From contig NZ_JQNR01000005.1 of assembly GCF_000745345.1 (NCBI RefSeq), positions 3,658,001 through 3,722,000 of the forward strand: a stretch of DNA of 64,000 nucleotides, written 5' to 3'. The position numbers and the translations under genes were made by a program. Shown here piece after piece: positions 1 through 7,766 of the stretch. Position 1 is the stretch's first letter; every line of letters starts with the position of its first letter. The DNA comes from Actinacidiphila yeochonensis CN732. Lineage in GTDB: Bacteria; Actinomycetota; Actinomycetes; Streptomycetales; Streptomycetaceae. Below the pieces are notes generated by a model. The model saw only the letters and a list, made by a program, of their open reading frames with translations, did no database searches and was not told the origin of the DNA.

Positions 1-114
1 TCCTTCTCGGGCCAGGAGCACAACTACGCCGCCGCGGTCGCGGTCGTGATGGGCGTGCTCACCATGGTCGTCGCCTACACGGTCCAGCTGCGCGGCATGC
101 GGAAGGACGTGTGA
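1..114 (+). CDS. Sugar ABC transporter permease, C-terminal end (partial)
   Basis: The frame is open from the window edge to TGA at 112-114 and encodes the last 37 residues. It shows a final hydrophobic segment (AAAVAVVMGVLTMVVAY) and a short basic tail ending RGMRKDV, which is how MalF/UgpA-type permeases end. The next gene is a MalG-type permease that starts immediately downstream, so this is probably the first of the two membrane subunits of one importer. Most of the gene lies outside the window, so the family is inferred mainly from context. Confidence 0.75.
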   Translation, partial: SFSGQEHNYAAAVAVVMGVLTMVVAYTVQLRGMRKDV

Positions 115-119
115 GGACG

Positions 120-1076
120 ATGAGCGCTACCAGCCACGTCCCCGAGGCCGGCGCCCCCGCCGGAGCCCGCCAGGACGACGCGGCCCGTCCCGCCGTCCGG
201 GCCGCCCGCCGCGTGCGCCGCCGTGAGCGGCGCCGGCCCCGCCGCAGCGTGCTGCTGACCGTGCTGACCGCACTGGTCTCGCTGTACGCCCTGCTGCCCC
301 TGGTCTGGCTGCTGGTCAACGCGACCAAGACCCAGCCGAGGCTGCTCGACTCCTTCGGCCTGTGGTTCAGCGGCCGGTTCGCGCTGTGGGACAACATCCG
401 CGAGACGTTCACCTACGACGACCACATCTTCGTGCGCTGGCTGCTCAACACCCTGCTGTACGTGGTGGCCGGGGCCGGCGGGGCGACGATCCTGGCGGCA
501 CTGGGCGGCTACGGGCTGGCCAAGTTCGACTTCGCCGGCCGGCGGGCCGTCTTCGCCCTGGTGATCGGCGCCGTCGCCGTCCCCAGTACGGCGCTGGCGG
601 TGCCGACGTTCCTGATGTTCAGCAAGATCGGGCTGACCGACACCCCGTGGGCGGTGATCGTCCCCTCGCTGGTCTCGCCGTTCGGCCTCTACCTCATGTG
701 GGTGTTCGCCGCCGAGGCTGTGCCGGACGAGATCCTGGAGGCCGCCCGCGTGGACGGCTCCGGCGAGCTGCGCACCTTCCTCCGGATCGGCCTGCCGCTG
801 CTGGCGCCCGGCATCGTCACGGTACTGCTCTTCACCACCGTCCTGACCTGGAACAACTACTTCCTGCCGCTGATCATGATCAAGAACCCGCACTGGTATC
901 CGCTGCCCCTGGGGCTGAACGCCTGGAACGAGCAGGCGTCCACGGTCGGCGGCCAGCCGGTGTTCAACCTGGTGGTCACCGGGGCGCTGCTGACCGTCGT
1001 CCCGCTGATGGCCGCCTTCCTGCTCCTCCAGCGCTACTGGCGGTCCGGCCTGGCCGCCGGAAGCGTCAAGGAGTGA
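120..1076 (+). CDS. Carbohydrate ABC transporter permease (MalG family)
   Basis: This is the inner-membrane permease of a CUT1-type sugar importer, 318 aa from ATG 120. A GTG at 111 overlapping the previous stop is an alternative start. A basic N-terminal tail is followed by about six membrane segments, beginning near VLLTVLTALVSLYALLPLVW. The EAA loop that docks the ATPase is visible as DEILEAARVDGSGE, followed by P-L-L-A-P. It is cotranscribed with the upstream permease and the binding protein downstream. No ATP-binding subunit lies beside it. In Streptomyces such importers are usually energised by the shared ATPase MsiK, which is family knowledge rather than something seen here. The substrate is probably a beta-galactoside or beta-mannoside, inferred from the neighbouring hydrolases. 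Confidence 0.93.
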   Translation: MSATSHVPEAGAPAGARQDDAARPAVRAARRVRRRERRRPRRSVLLTVLTALVSLYALLPLVWLLVNATKTQPRLLDSFGLWFSGRFALWDNIRETFTYDDHIFVRWLLNTLLYVVAGAGGATILAALGGYGLAKFDFAGRRAVFALVIGAVAVPSTALAVPTFLMFSKIGLTDTPWAVIVPSLVSPFGLYLMWVFAAEAVPDEILEAARVDGSGELRTFLRIGLPLLAPGIVTVLLFTTVLTWNNYFLPLIMIKNPHWYPLPLGLNAWNEQASTVGGQPVFNLVVTGALLTVVPLMAAFLLLQRYWRSGLAAGSVKE

Positions 1077-1204
1077 CCCGGCCCGCACCCTGCCACCGCT
1101 GACGCCCCGCCGCCCCGTACCCCGCCGGTGCCGCACGCGCGAGCACGAGCACGCACAAGGACCCCGTCCGCACCCGTCCACCACGCACAACGGAGTGACA
1201 TGAG

Positions 1205-2572
1205 ATGACGAACAAGGTACTGCGCCGCTGGGCGCGAGGCGCCGCGGTGGTCGCCGCGGCCGCCCTGGGACTGACGGCGTGCGGCTCCGGCGGCTCGGGC
1301 TCGGGCGGCTCCGGCTCCGGAGGGGGCTCCGCGAGCACGGCGAGTGGTGCGGACTCGGTGCGGGCGGCTCTCGCCAAGGGCGGCTCGATCACCGTCTGGG
1401 CATGGGAGCCCACCCTGAAGCAGGTGGTGGCCGACTTCCAGACGAAGTACCCGAAGGTACACGTCAACCTGGTCAACGCCGGGACCGGCAACGACCAGTA
1501 CACCGCGCTGCAGAACGCCGTGCAGGCCGGCAAGGGCGTGCCCGACGTCGCCCAGATCGAGTACTACGCGCTGAGCCAGTTCGCGCTGGGCAAGTCGGTG
1601 GTGGACCTGAGCCGGTTCGGGGCGAAGTCGCTGGAGAAGACGTACTCGCCCGGGCCGTGGAACTCCGTGGACATCGACGGCGGCGTCTACGGACTGCCCA
1701 TGGACTCCGGCCCGATGGCGCTGTTCTACAACAAGAAGGTCTTCGACACGTACAAGCTGCCGGTGCCCACCACCTGGGACCAGTACCTCGACGACGCCCG
1801 CAGACTGCACAAGGCGGACCCGAAGGCGTACATCACCAGTGACACCGGCGACGCGGGCATGACCACCAGCCTGATCTGGCAGGCCGGGGGCAAGCCGTAC
1901 ACGGTGGACGGGACGAAGGTCTCGGTCGGCTTCGGGAGCGACTCCGGCACGGCCGCCTACACCAAGGTGTGGCAGCAGCTCATCTCCGAGAAGCTGCTCG
2001 CGCCGGTGCCCGGCTGGAGCGACCAGTGGTACAAGGGGCTGGGCGACGGCACGATCGCCACCCTGGCGACCGGCGCCTGGATGCCCGCCAACTTCAGCTC
2101 CGGCGTCAAGGGCGCCTCCGGTGACTGGCGGGTGGCCCCGCTCCCGCAGTGGCAGGCGGGCGCGACGGCCAGCGCGGAGAACGGCGGCAGCTCGCTGGCC
2201 GTGATGAAGGCCGGCAGCCACCAGCAACTCGCCTACGCCTTCCTCCAGTACGCCGACCAGGGCGCCGGCGTGCAGACCCGGATCAAGGGCGGGGCCTTCC
2301 CGGCGACCACCGCCGACCTCGACTCCCAGGCGTTCCTGGACACGAAGTTCCCCTACTTCGGCGGCCAGCAGGCGAACCAGATCTTCTCCGCGTCAGCCAA
2401 GAACGTGCTGCCCGGCTGGTCCTACCTGCCCTACCAGGTCTACGCGAACTCCGTCTTCCACGACACCGTCGGCAAGGCCTACGTGTCCGGGACCCCATTG
2501 TCCAGCGGCCTGAAGGCGTGGCAGGACCAGTCCCTCAGCTACGGCAGGCAACAGGGCTTCAGCGTGGGCTGA
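1205..2572 (+). CDS. Extracellular sugar-binding lipoprotein (family 1)
   Basis: This 455-aa lipoprotein delivers substrate to the two permeases encoded upstream. The N-terminus has a basic start, a hydrophobic stretch and the lipobox LTAC at about residues 24-27. A Gly/Ser-rich linker (about 28-50) tethers the domain to the membrane. The body has the family-1 solute-binding pattern: ITVWAWEP at the first strand, a FQTKYPKV helix-strand and the PVPTTWDQ motif near residue 180. GGAGTGA precedes the ATG. An out-of-frame ATG at 1200 makes the mini-ORF ATGAGATGA overlapping the true start, which may be chance. It is separated from the permease by 128 bp and may have its own processed or internal transcript. 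Confidence 0.95.
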   Translation: MTNKVLRRWARGAAVVAAAALGLTACGSGGSGSGGSGSGGGSASTASGADSVRAALAKGGSITVWAWEPTLKQVVADFQTKYPKVHVNLVNAGTGNDQYTALQNAVQAGKGVPDVAQIEYYALSQFALGKSVVDLSRFGAKSLEKTYSPGPWNSVDIDGGVYGLPMDSGPMALFYNKKVFDTYKLPVPTTWDQYLDDARRLHKADPKAYITSDTGDAGMTTSLIWQAGGKPYTVDGTKVSVGFGSDSGTAAYTKVWQQLISEKLLAPVPGWSDQWYKGLGDGTIATLATGAWMPANFSSGVKGASGDWRVAPLPQWQAGATASAENGGSSLAVMKAGSHQQLAYAFLQYADQGAGVQTRIKGGAFPATTADLDSQAFLDTKFPYFGGQQANQIFSASAKNVLPGWSYLPYQVYANSVFHDTVGKAYVSGTPLSSGLKAWQDQSLSYGRQQGFSVG

Positions 2573-2665
2573 TCCCGGGCTCGGCGACCCCGGCGGCGGG
2601 GCGGGACCCGTGCTCCCCGCCACCTAGACTCTCGGCAGGCCACCATCCGGCCGAACACGTGCGAG

Positions 2666-3796
2666 GTGCGAGCAGCAGTGGGCAGCAGCGATACGGCCGG
2701 CGCGGCGGGCCGAGGCGACCCGGACGTCCCGGCCCCCAGGGCCTCCGCGGCGGATCGTGGCGCTCCGGCCTCCCCGGCCGGCCGTCGCAGGCGGGGCGCG
2801 TCCATGGCGGACGTCGCCCGGCTCGCCGGCGTGTCCGCGCAGACCGTCTCCCGCGTCTCCAACGGCTACGCCGGCGTGGTGGAGTCCACCCGGGAGCAGG
2901 TGCTCACGGCCATGAAGGAGCTCGGCTACCGGCCCAACAGCGCGGCGCGGGCGCTGAAGAGCGGCGAGTTCCACACCATCGGCGTGATCATGTTCAACCT
3001 GTCCACCACCGGCAACACCCGCACGATCGAGGCCGTCGCGACCTCCGCGGCGGTCGAGGGGTACGCCACGACGCTGCTGCCCGTGGCGGTGCCCACCCAG
3101 GACAGCGTGCGCGGGGCGTTCACCCGGCTGGGTGAGCTGGCGGTGGACGGCATCGTGATCCTCATGGAGGTCCACCTGCTGGACGCCGCCACGGTGGCGC
3201 TGCCGCCCAACGCGCACGTGGTCGTCGCCGACTCCAACGCCGGGGACCGCTACTGCGTGGTCGACACCGACCAGGTCGGCGGCGCCCGCGCGGCGGTGGA
3301 GCACCTGCTGGGCCTGGGGCACCGCACGGTGTGGCACCTGGCCGGACCGGCCGACTCGTTCTCCGCCGAGCGCCGGGTGGAGACCTGGCGGGCGGTCCTG
3401 CGGGAGGAGGGCCGGGAGGTGCCGGCGCCGCTGCGCGGGGACTGGTCGGCGGACTCCGGCTACCGGGCCGGGCTGCTGCTGGCCGAGGAGCCGGACTGCA
3501 CGGCGGTGTTCGTCGCCAACGACCAGATGGCGCTCGGCGTGCTGCGGGCCCTGCACGAGCGGGGCCGGCGGGTGCCGGAGGACGTCAGCGTGGTGGGCTT
3601 CGACGACATACCGGAGGCGTCGTCGTTCCTGCCGCCGCTGACCACCGTGCACCAGGACTTCTCCGAGGTCGGCCGCCGGTGCGTCGACGGCGTGCTGCGC
3701 CAGATCCGCAACAACCAGGAGGAGACCGGCACCCACCTGGTGCCCACCCGGCTGGTGGTGCGCGCGAGCACCGCGCCGCCGCGCACCGCCCCCTGA
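2666..3796 (+). CDS. LacI family transcriptional regulator
   Basis: This is a 376-aa DNA-binding repressor. The helix-turn-helix MADVARLAGVSAQTVSRVSNG lies at about residues 46-66, after an unusually long Pro/Ala/Arg-rich N-terminal extension. The hinge helix is NSAARALKSGE, followed by a periplasmic-binding-protein-like sensor domain with the TAVFVANDQMALGVL and VSVVGFDDIPEA motifs. GTG at 2666 is used; GTG at 2678 is also possible. It lies between the importer and the GH35 gene and is the obvious candidate to bind the matching palindromes at 3960-3977 and 7372-7389. The inducer is unknown; a beta-galactoside or mannoside is inferred from context. Confidence 0.93.
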   Translation: MRAAVGSSDTAGAAGRGDPDVPAPRASAADRGAPASPAGRRRRGASMADVARLAGVSAQTVSRVSNGYAGVVESTREQVLTAMKELGYRPNSAARALKSGEFHTIGVIMFNLSTTGNTRTIEAVATSAAVEGYATTLLPVAVPTQDSVRGAFTRLGELAVDGIVILMEVHLLDAATVALPPNAHVVVADSNAGDRYCVVDTDQVGGARAAVEHLLGLGHRTVWHLAGPADSFSAERRVETWRAVLREEGREVPAPLRGDWSADSGYRAGLLLAEEPDCTAVFVANDQMALGVLRALHERGRRVPEDVSVVGFDDIPEASSFLPPLTTVHQDFSEVGRRCVDGVLRQIRNNQEETGTHLVPTRLVVRASTAPPRTAP

Positions 3797-3959
3797 CGTG
3801 CGGCGCCGCACCGCAACCGCCTCCGGCGGCGCGGCGCCGCACCGGCCCCGGCGTCCGCGCTCGGCGGGGACCGCCTCGTCGACCGCTCTGGGCACCGTCT
3901 CGGCGACCATTTGACACGGAAGGCGGCCGGCCGGCCCGCGGGAGGACGCGCGTATCGCC

Positions 3960-3977
3960 GATGATTGCGCAAACACC
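3960..3977. promoter_or_regulatory. LacI-type operator upstream of GH35
   Basis: The sequence GATG-A-TTGCGCAA-A-CACC has the CpG-centred palindromic form of LacI-family operators. Seventeen of 19 bases (3959-3977) match the site at 7371-7389 in front of the GH5 gene. It ends 44 bp before the GH35 start codon. The rest of the 225-bp gap (3797-4021) shows no other signal. Binding by the LacI regulator at 2666-3796 is inferred. Confidence 0.75.
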
Positions 3978-4021
3978 CGCCGATCGGACCACCGCCCACT
4001 TGGGAGAACAGGCAGAACACC

Positions 4022-5770
4022 ATGTCCGAACTGCTGATCGGCACCGACGGCTTCCTCCTGGACGGCGAGCCGTTCCGGGTCGTCTCCGGGGCGCTGCACT
4101 ACTTCCGCGTCCACCCGGACCACTGGCGCGACCGGCTCGGCAAGGCCCGGGGCATGGGGCTGAACACGGTCGACACCTACATCCCGTGGAACCTCCACGA
4201 GCCCTCGCCCGGCAGCCTGCGCCTGGACGGCGGCCTCGACCTGCCGCGCTTCCTGGACCTCGCGGCCGAGGCGGGCCTGCACGTGCTGCTGCGCCCGGGG
4301 CCGTACATCTGCGGCGAGTGGGAGGGCGGCGGACTGCCCTCGTGGCTGCTGGCCGAGCCCGACATCCGGCTGCGCAGCACCGACCCGCGCTTCCTGGACG
4401 CGGTCGACGGCTACCTCGCGGCGCTGCTGCCGCGGCTGGCGCCGTACCTGGCCACGCGCGGCGGCCCGGTGGTCGCGGTGCAGGTCGAGAACGAGTACGG
4501 CGCCTACGGCGACGACACCGGATACCTGGAGCACCTGGCCGGGACGCTGCGCCGGAACGGCGTCGACGTGCCGCTGTTCACCTGCGACCAGCCCGCCGAC
4601 CTGGCCCGCGGCAGCCTGCCCGGGGCGCTGGCCACCGTGAACTTCGGCCGCGGCGCCGTCCGCAACCTGGCGCGCCTGCGCGAGCACCAGCCGCACGGCC
4701 CGCTGCTGGTCACCGAGTTCTGGAACGGCTGGTTCAACCGGTGGGGCGGGGTGCACGTCACCCGCCCGGCCGAGGACGCGGCGGCGGAGCTGGACGCGGT
4801 GCTGGCCGCCGGCGCCGGCGTCAGCTTCTACATGTTCCACGGCGGCACCAACTTCGGCTTCACCAACGGCGCCAACGACAAGCACACCTACCGTCCCACC
4901 ATCACCTCCTACGACTACGACGCGCCGCTGGACGAGGCGGGCGACCCCACACCGAAGTACGCGGCCTTCCGCGAGGTGATCGCCCGCTACGAGCCGGTGC
5001 CGGACACGCCGCTGCCCGAGCCGTCGAAGAAGCTGAACGTGCTCGACGTCCGGCTGCCCGACAGCGCGCCCCTGCTCGACGCCGCGCCCCTGCTCGCCGC
5101 CGCGCGGGAGGCCGACCGGCCGCTGGGCATGGAGGAGTTGGGGCAGGACTTCGGGTTCGTGCTGTACTCGGCCGTGCTGCCGCAGGCCGGGCCCGTCCAC
5201 CTGGTGGTGGAGCGGGTCGCCGACCGGGCGCAGGTGTTCGTCGACCGGCAGCCGGTGGGCGTCCTGGAGCGGGAGAACCACCACAGCGCGCTCACCTTCA
5301 CCGCGCCCACCGCCGGCGCCCGGCTGGACCTGCTGGTGGAGAACCAGGGGCGGGTCAACTACGGCCCCGGCATCCACGACCGCAAGGGCGTCCTCGGGGA
5401 GGTCCGCGCCAACGGCCGGCCGCTCGCCCGGTGGACCAGCCGCCCGCTGGACCTCGCCACCCTCGAACCCCTGGCCTTCCAGCCGACGGTCGCCCCGCCG
5501 ACCGGCCCGGCCTTCCACCGCGGCGTGCTCACGCTGGAGGAGCCCGCCGACACCTACCTCGACCTGGCCGGCTGGACCAAGGGCAACGCCTGGATCAACG
5601 GCTTCCACCTCGGCCGCCACTGGTCGCGCGGCCCCCAGCAGCGGCTCTACGTGCCGGGCCCGGTGCTGCGGGCCGGCGCGAACGAGATCGTCGTCCTCGA
5701 ACTGCACGCCACCGCCCGCGCGTCGGTGGACCTGCGCGACACCCCCGCCCTCGGGCCGACGGAGGAGTGA
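4022..5770 (+). CDS. GH35 beta-galactosidase
   Basis: This 582-aa glycoside hydrolase family 35 enzyme hydrolyses terminal beta-D-galactosides with retention. ATG 4022 is chosen because the family N-terminus (LLIGTDGFLLDGEPFRVVSG) follows directly; the longer frame upstream is not conserved-looking. The TIM barrel carries the acid/base Glu in VQVENEYGAYG (about residue 159) and the nucleophile Glu in VTEFWNGWFNRWGG (about residue 235). C-terminal jelly-roll domains follow from about residue 380. No signal peptide is visible, so it probably acts inside the cell on imported oligosaccharides. It follows the LacI gene and a LacI-type operator. Confidence 0.95.
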   Translation: MSELLIGTDGFLLDGEPFRVVSGALHYFRVHPDHWRDRLGKARGMGLNTVDTYIPWNLHEPSPGSLRLDGGLDLPRFLDLAAEAGLHVLLRPGPYICGEWEGGGLPSWLLAEPDIRLRSTDPRFLDAVDGYLAALLPRLAPYLATRGGPVVAVQVENEYGAYGDDTGYLEHLAGTLRRNGVDVPLFTCDQPADLARGSLPGALATVNFGRGAVRNLARLREHQPHGPLLVTEFWNGWFNRWGGVHVTRPAEDAAAELDAVLAAGAGVSFYMFHGGTNFGFTNGANDKHTYRPTITSYDYDAPLDEAGDPTPKYAAFREVIARYEPVPDTPLPEPSKKLNVLDVRLPDSAPLLDAAPLLAAAREADRPLGMEELGQDFGFVLYSAVLPQAGPVHLVVERVADRAQVFVDRQPVGVLERENHHSALTFTAPTAGARLDLLVENQGRVNYGPGIHDRKGVLGEVRANGRPLARWTSRPLDLATLEPLAFQPTVAPPTGPAFHRGVLTLEEPADTYLDLAGWTKGNAWINGFHLGRHWSRGPQQRLYVPGPVLRAGANEIVVLELHATARASVDLRDTPALGPTEE

Positions 5771-5785
5771 GCCCGCCGGCGGGGG

Positions 5786-5817
5786 AGGTGCCCGGCGCCG
5801 GGGCGCGCCGGGCACCT
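5786..5817. terminator. Bidirectional hairpin between GH35 and GH5
   Basis: There are perfect 13-bp arms (5786-5798 and 5805-5817) around a 6-nt loop, sited between two convergent genes. There is no U-run, as is usual for Streptomyces terminators. Confidence 0.8.
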
Positions 5818-5845
5818 GTCCGTGCCCTTCACCCGGAGGGAGGTG

Positions 5846-7320
5846 TCAGCCCCGGGACCACTTCTGGTGGGAGCCGCCGTTGCAGGTGTAGATGTCGATC
5901 TTCGTGCCGTCGGCGGTGCCGGCGCCGGCGGCGTCCAGGCAGAGCCCGGAGTGGACGTTGGTGACGGTGCCGTCGGCGTTGACGCTCCACTTCTGGTTGT
6001 CGCCGCCGTTGCAGGTGTAGATGTCGACGACCGTCCCCGCCGAGGTGCCCTGCTGGTACGCGTCCAGGCAGGTGCCGGTGCCGTACACGGTGAGCTGCCC
6101 GGACGGGGTGAGCGTCCACTGCTGGTTGGAGCCGCCGTTGCAGTCGTACAGCTCCTCCTGCGTGCCGTTGGTGTGCGAGGCGCCCGGGACGTCGAGGCAG
6201 CGGCCCGAGGCGGTGCCCTTGACCGCGGTGGTCGCCTTCGCGGCCGAGACGGACGTGCCGCCGCCCCACGCGTACTCCAGCCGGTCCACGCCGGTGGGGT
6301 CGTTGCTGGTGAGGTAGAGGGCGGTGCCGCTGCCGTGCAGGGTCTCCATCGAGTAGGTGTCGCCGTTGCGCAGGCCCGGCCAGTAGACGGTGCCGACACC
6401 GAGGCCGCGGGCGGTGTCGGTGGCGGCTTCGACGAAGGCGGTGAAGTTGTCCGCGGTGCTGGGGCCGTCGTAGTTCTCGCCGGTGGTCATCGGGGCGCCG
6501 AACTCGTCCATCACGGTGCGGGAGGCGCACGACCCGATGGACGCCTTCAGCTGCGCCACCCATCCGGCGTAGTCGCGGGTGGCCCAGAAACCGTAGTCGT
6601 GCAGGGCGAGCAGGGTGCCGGACAGGCGGCTGTCGGCGCACTCGGCGGTGACGTCGGAGTCGTAGCCGGTGCCGCTGACGAGGACGCGGCCCTTCGGGAC
6701 CGACGGGTAGGTGCTCAGCCAGGACGCGGCCAGGTCGGTCCAGTCGGTGGCGCTGTAGCCGTGCGGTTCGTTCATCGGCTCGAAGTAGACCAGGCTGTCG
6801 CCCCCGTACTTGGCGGTGATGGTGCTCCACATCGACCACCAGGCGGTGGTGTTGTCCACCAGGCCGTCCTCGGAGGAGGTGCCCTCCCAGTAGCCGAGGA
6901 CGACGCTGAAGCCGAGGTCGGTGGCGGCGTCGATCGCCCCGGTGTAGGAGTTCCACCAGGCGGTGCCGACGGAGGCCGGGTTGACCGGCAGCCGCACGGT
7001 GTTGGCGCCGAGGTCGGCGCGGAAGCCGGTGAGGACGGCCTTGGCCTTGGCGTAGGTGGTCGCGTAGCTGTCCGAGGTGGACAGGCCGGAGGGGACGACG
7101 GCGCCGTCGGCGAAGTTGTCGTCGGGATCGGCCCAGTTGACGCCGTGGAACTGCGAGGTGCCGGCGGCGGCGGCCCTCGGCGCGGCGGCGCGGGCGGGGC
7201 GGTGGCGGCGGCGGTCGTGGCGAGCGCGGCGGTCAGGGCGAGCGCCGCGCCGGCGGCGAGCAGCCGCAGGCCGCGGACGGCGCGGAACCGTCCGGGCGAC
7301 GTACCCGGCAGATGGGACAC
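5846..7320 (-). CDS. Secreted GH5 glycosidase with ricin-type lectin domain (frame break after signal peptide)
   Basis: The catalytic frame (stop at 5846) encodes a glycoside hydrolase family 5 barrel. The acid/base Glu is in MNEPHG (codon 6767-6769) and the nucleophile Glu in MDEFGAP (6503-6505). A ricin B/CBM13 trefoil follows, with three Q-x-W repeats (NQQWTL, NQKWSV, HQKWSR). The start is GTG 7320, with AAGGAG at 7326-7331. From there a clear signal peptide (arginine-containing start, LRLLAAGAALALTAALATT) is read, but in a different frame from the catalytic domain. Moving between frames needs one extra base somewhere in about 7160-7230, a very GC-rich stretch. So this is either a sequencing indel or a broken secretion signal. 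GH5 specificity (galactanase, mannanase, other) cannot be read from sequence alone. A LacI-type operator lies upstream. Confidence 0.85.
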
Positions 7321-7371
7321 GGTGGCTCCTTGCGGGGGTGGGGGAGGGGAGAGCCGTTCCGCGGGCCGGGC

Positions 7372-7389
7372 GATGGTTGCGCAAACATC
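7372..7389. promoter_or_regulatory. LacI-type operator upstream of GH5
   Basis: GATG-G-TTGCGCAA-A-CATC is palindromic at every position except the two spacer bases. It lies 52 bp upstream of the GTG start at 7320 (minus strand) and is the twin of the site at 3960-3977. Confidence 0.75.
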
Positions 7390-7728
7390 ACCGGCGCCGC
7401 GGAAACGTGTGTGCTGGTGTCGGAGTGTGCTGGGCCCTGTCGGGACCGTCAAGGCGTCGCGCGGGTACGGCTGTCGACCGGCTCTCGCTCGTGCCTCTCC
7501 CGGCACGGTGTGCCCAGCTCGCCGCCCTGGCACGAGCCCTCGCGGCGCGCGGGCCCTCGCGGCGTCGGACGAAAGAGCCGCGTAGGCCCACTGCGAGGCT
7601 TTGTCGGCCGCCTTGCGACGACCCGCGCCGGCGCACCTCGCCACCGGGCAGCCCCTGCCGGTCGCGGTACCAGCCGCCCCGCACGCCGCGGCAGGCCCGA
7701 GGCGGGCCGGACAGGGTGCCCGGCGCAC
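7390..7728. other. Intergenic, no gene seen
   Basis: This stretch lies between the GH5 promoter and the terminator of the mannosidase gene. Frames on both strands are Arg/Pro-rich shadows with no domain, ribosome binding site or plausible codon pattern. I see nothing functional beyond the flanking sites. Confidence 0.5.
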
Positions 7729-7757
7729 CCGGGCGGGGTGCCGCTCACCCCGCCCGG
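7729..7757 (-). terminator. Hairpin terminator after the GH2 mannosidase gene
   Basis: Perfect 12-bp arms (7729-7740 and 7746-7757) with a 5-nt loop lie 10 bp past the stop of the minus-strand gene. Confidence 0.8.
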
Positions 7758-7766
7758 CGCGCGGGG

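Noticed and set aside
2624..5815. Very long antisense open frame (1063 codons) opposite the LacI and GH35 genes
   Set aside because: It is Arg/Gly/Pro/His-rich without domains, runs through two well-supported genes and a terminator, and reflects GC-rich third positions of the true genes.
5771..7585. Val/Gly/Ala-rich plus-strand ORF opposite GH5
   Set aside because: It is complementary to a well-supported GH5-lectin gene and has the composition expected of an antisense frame.
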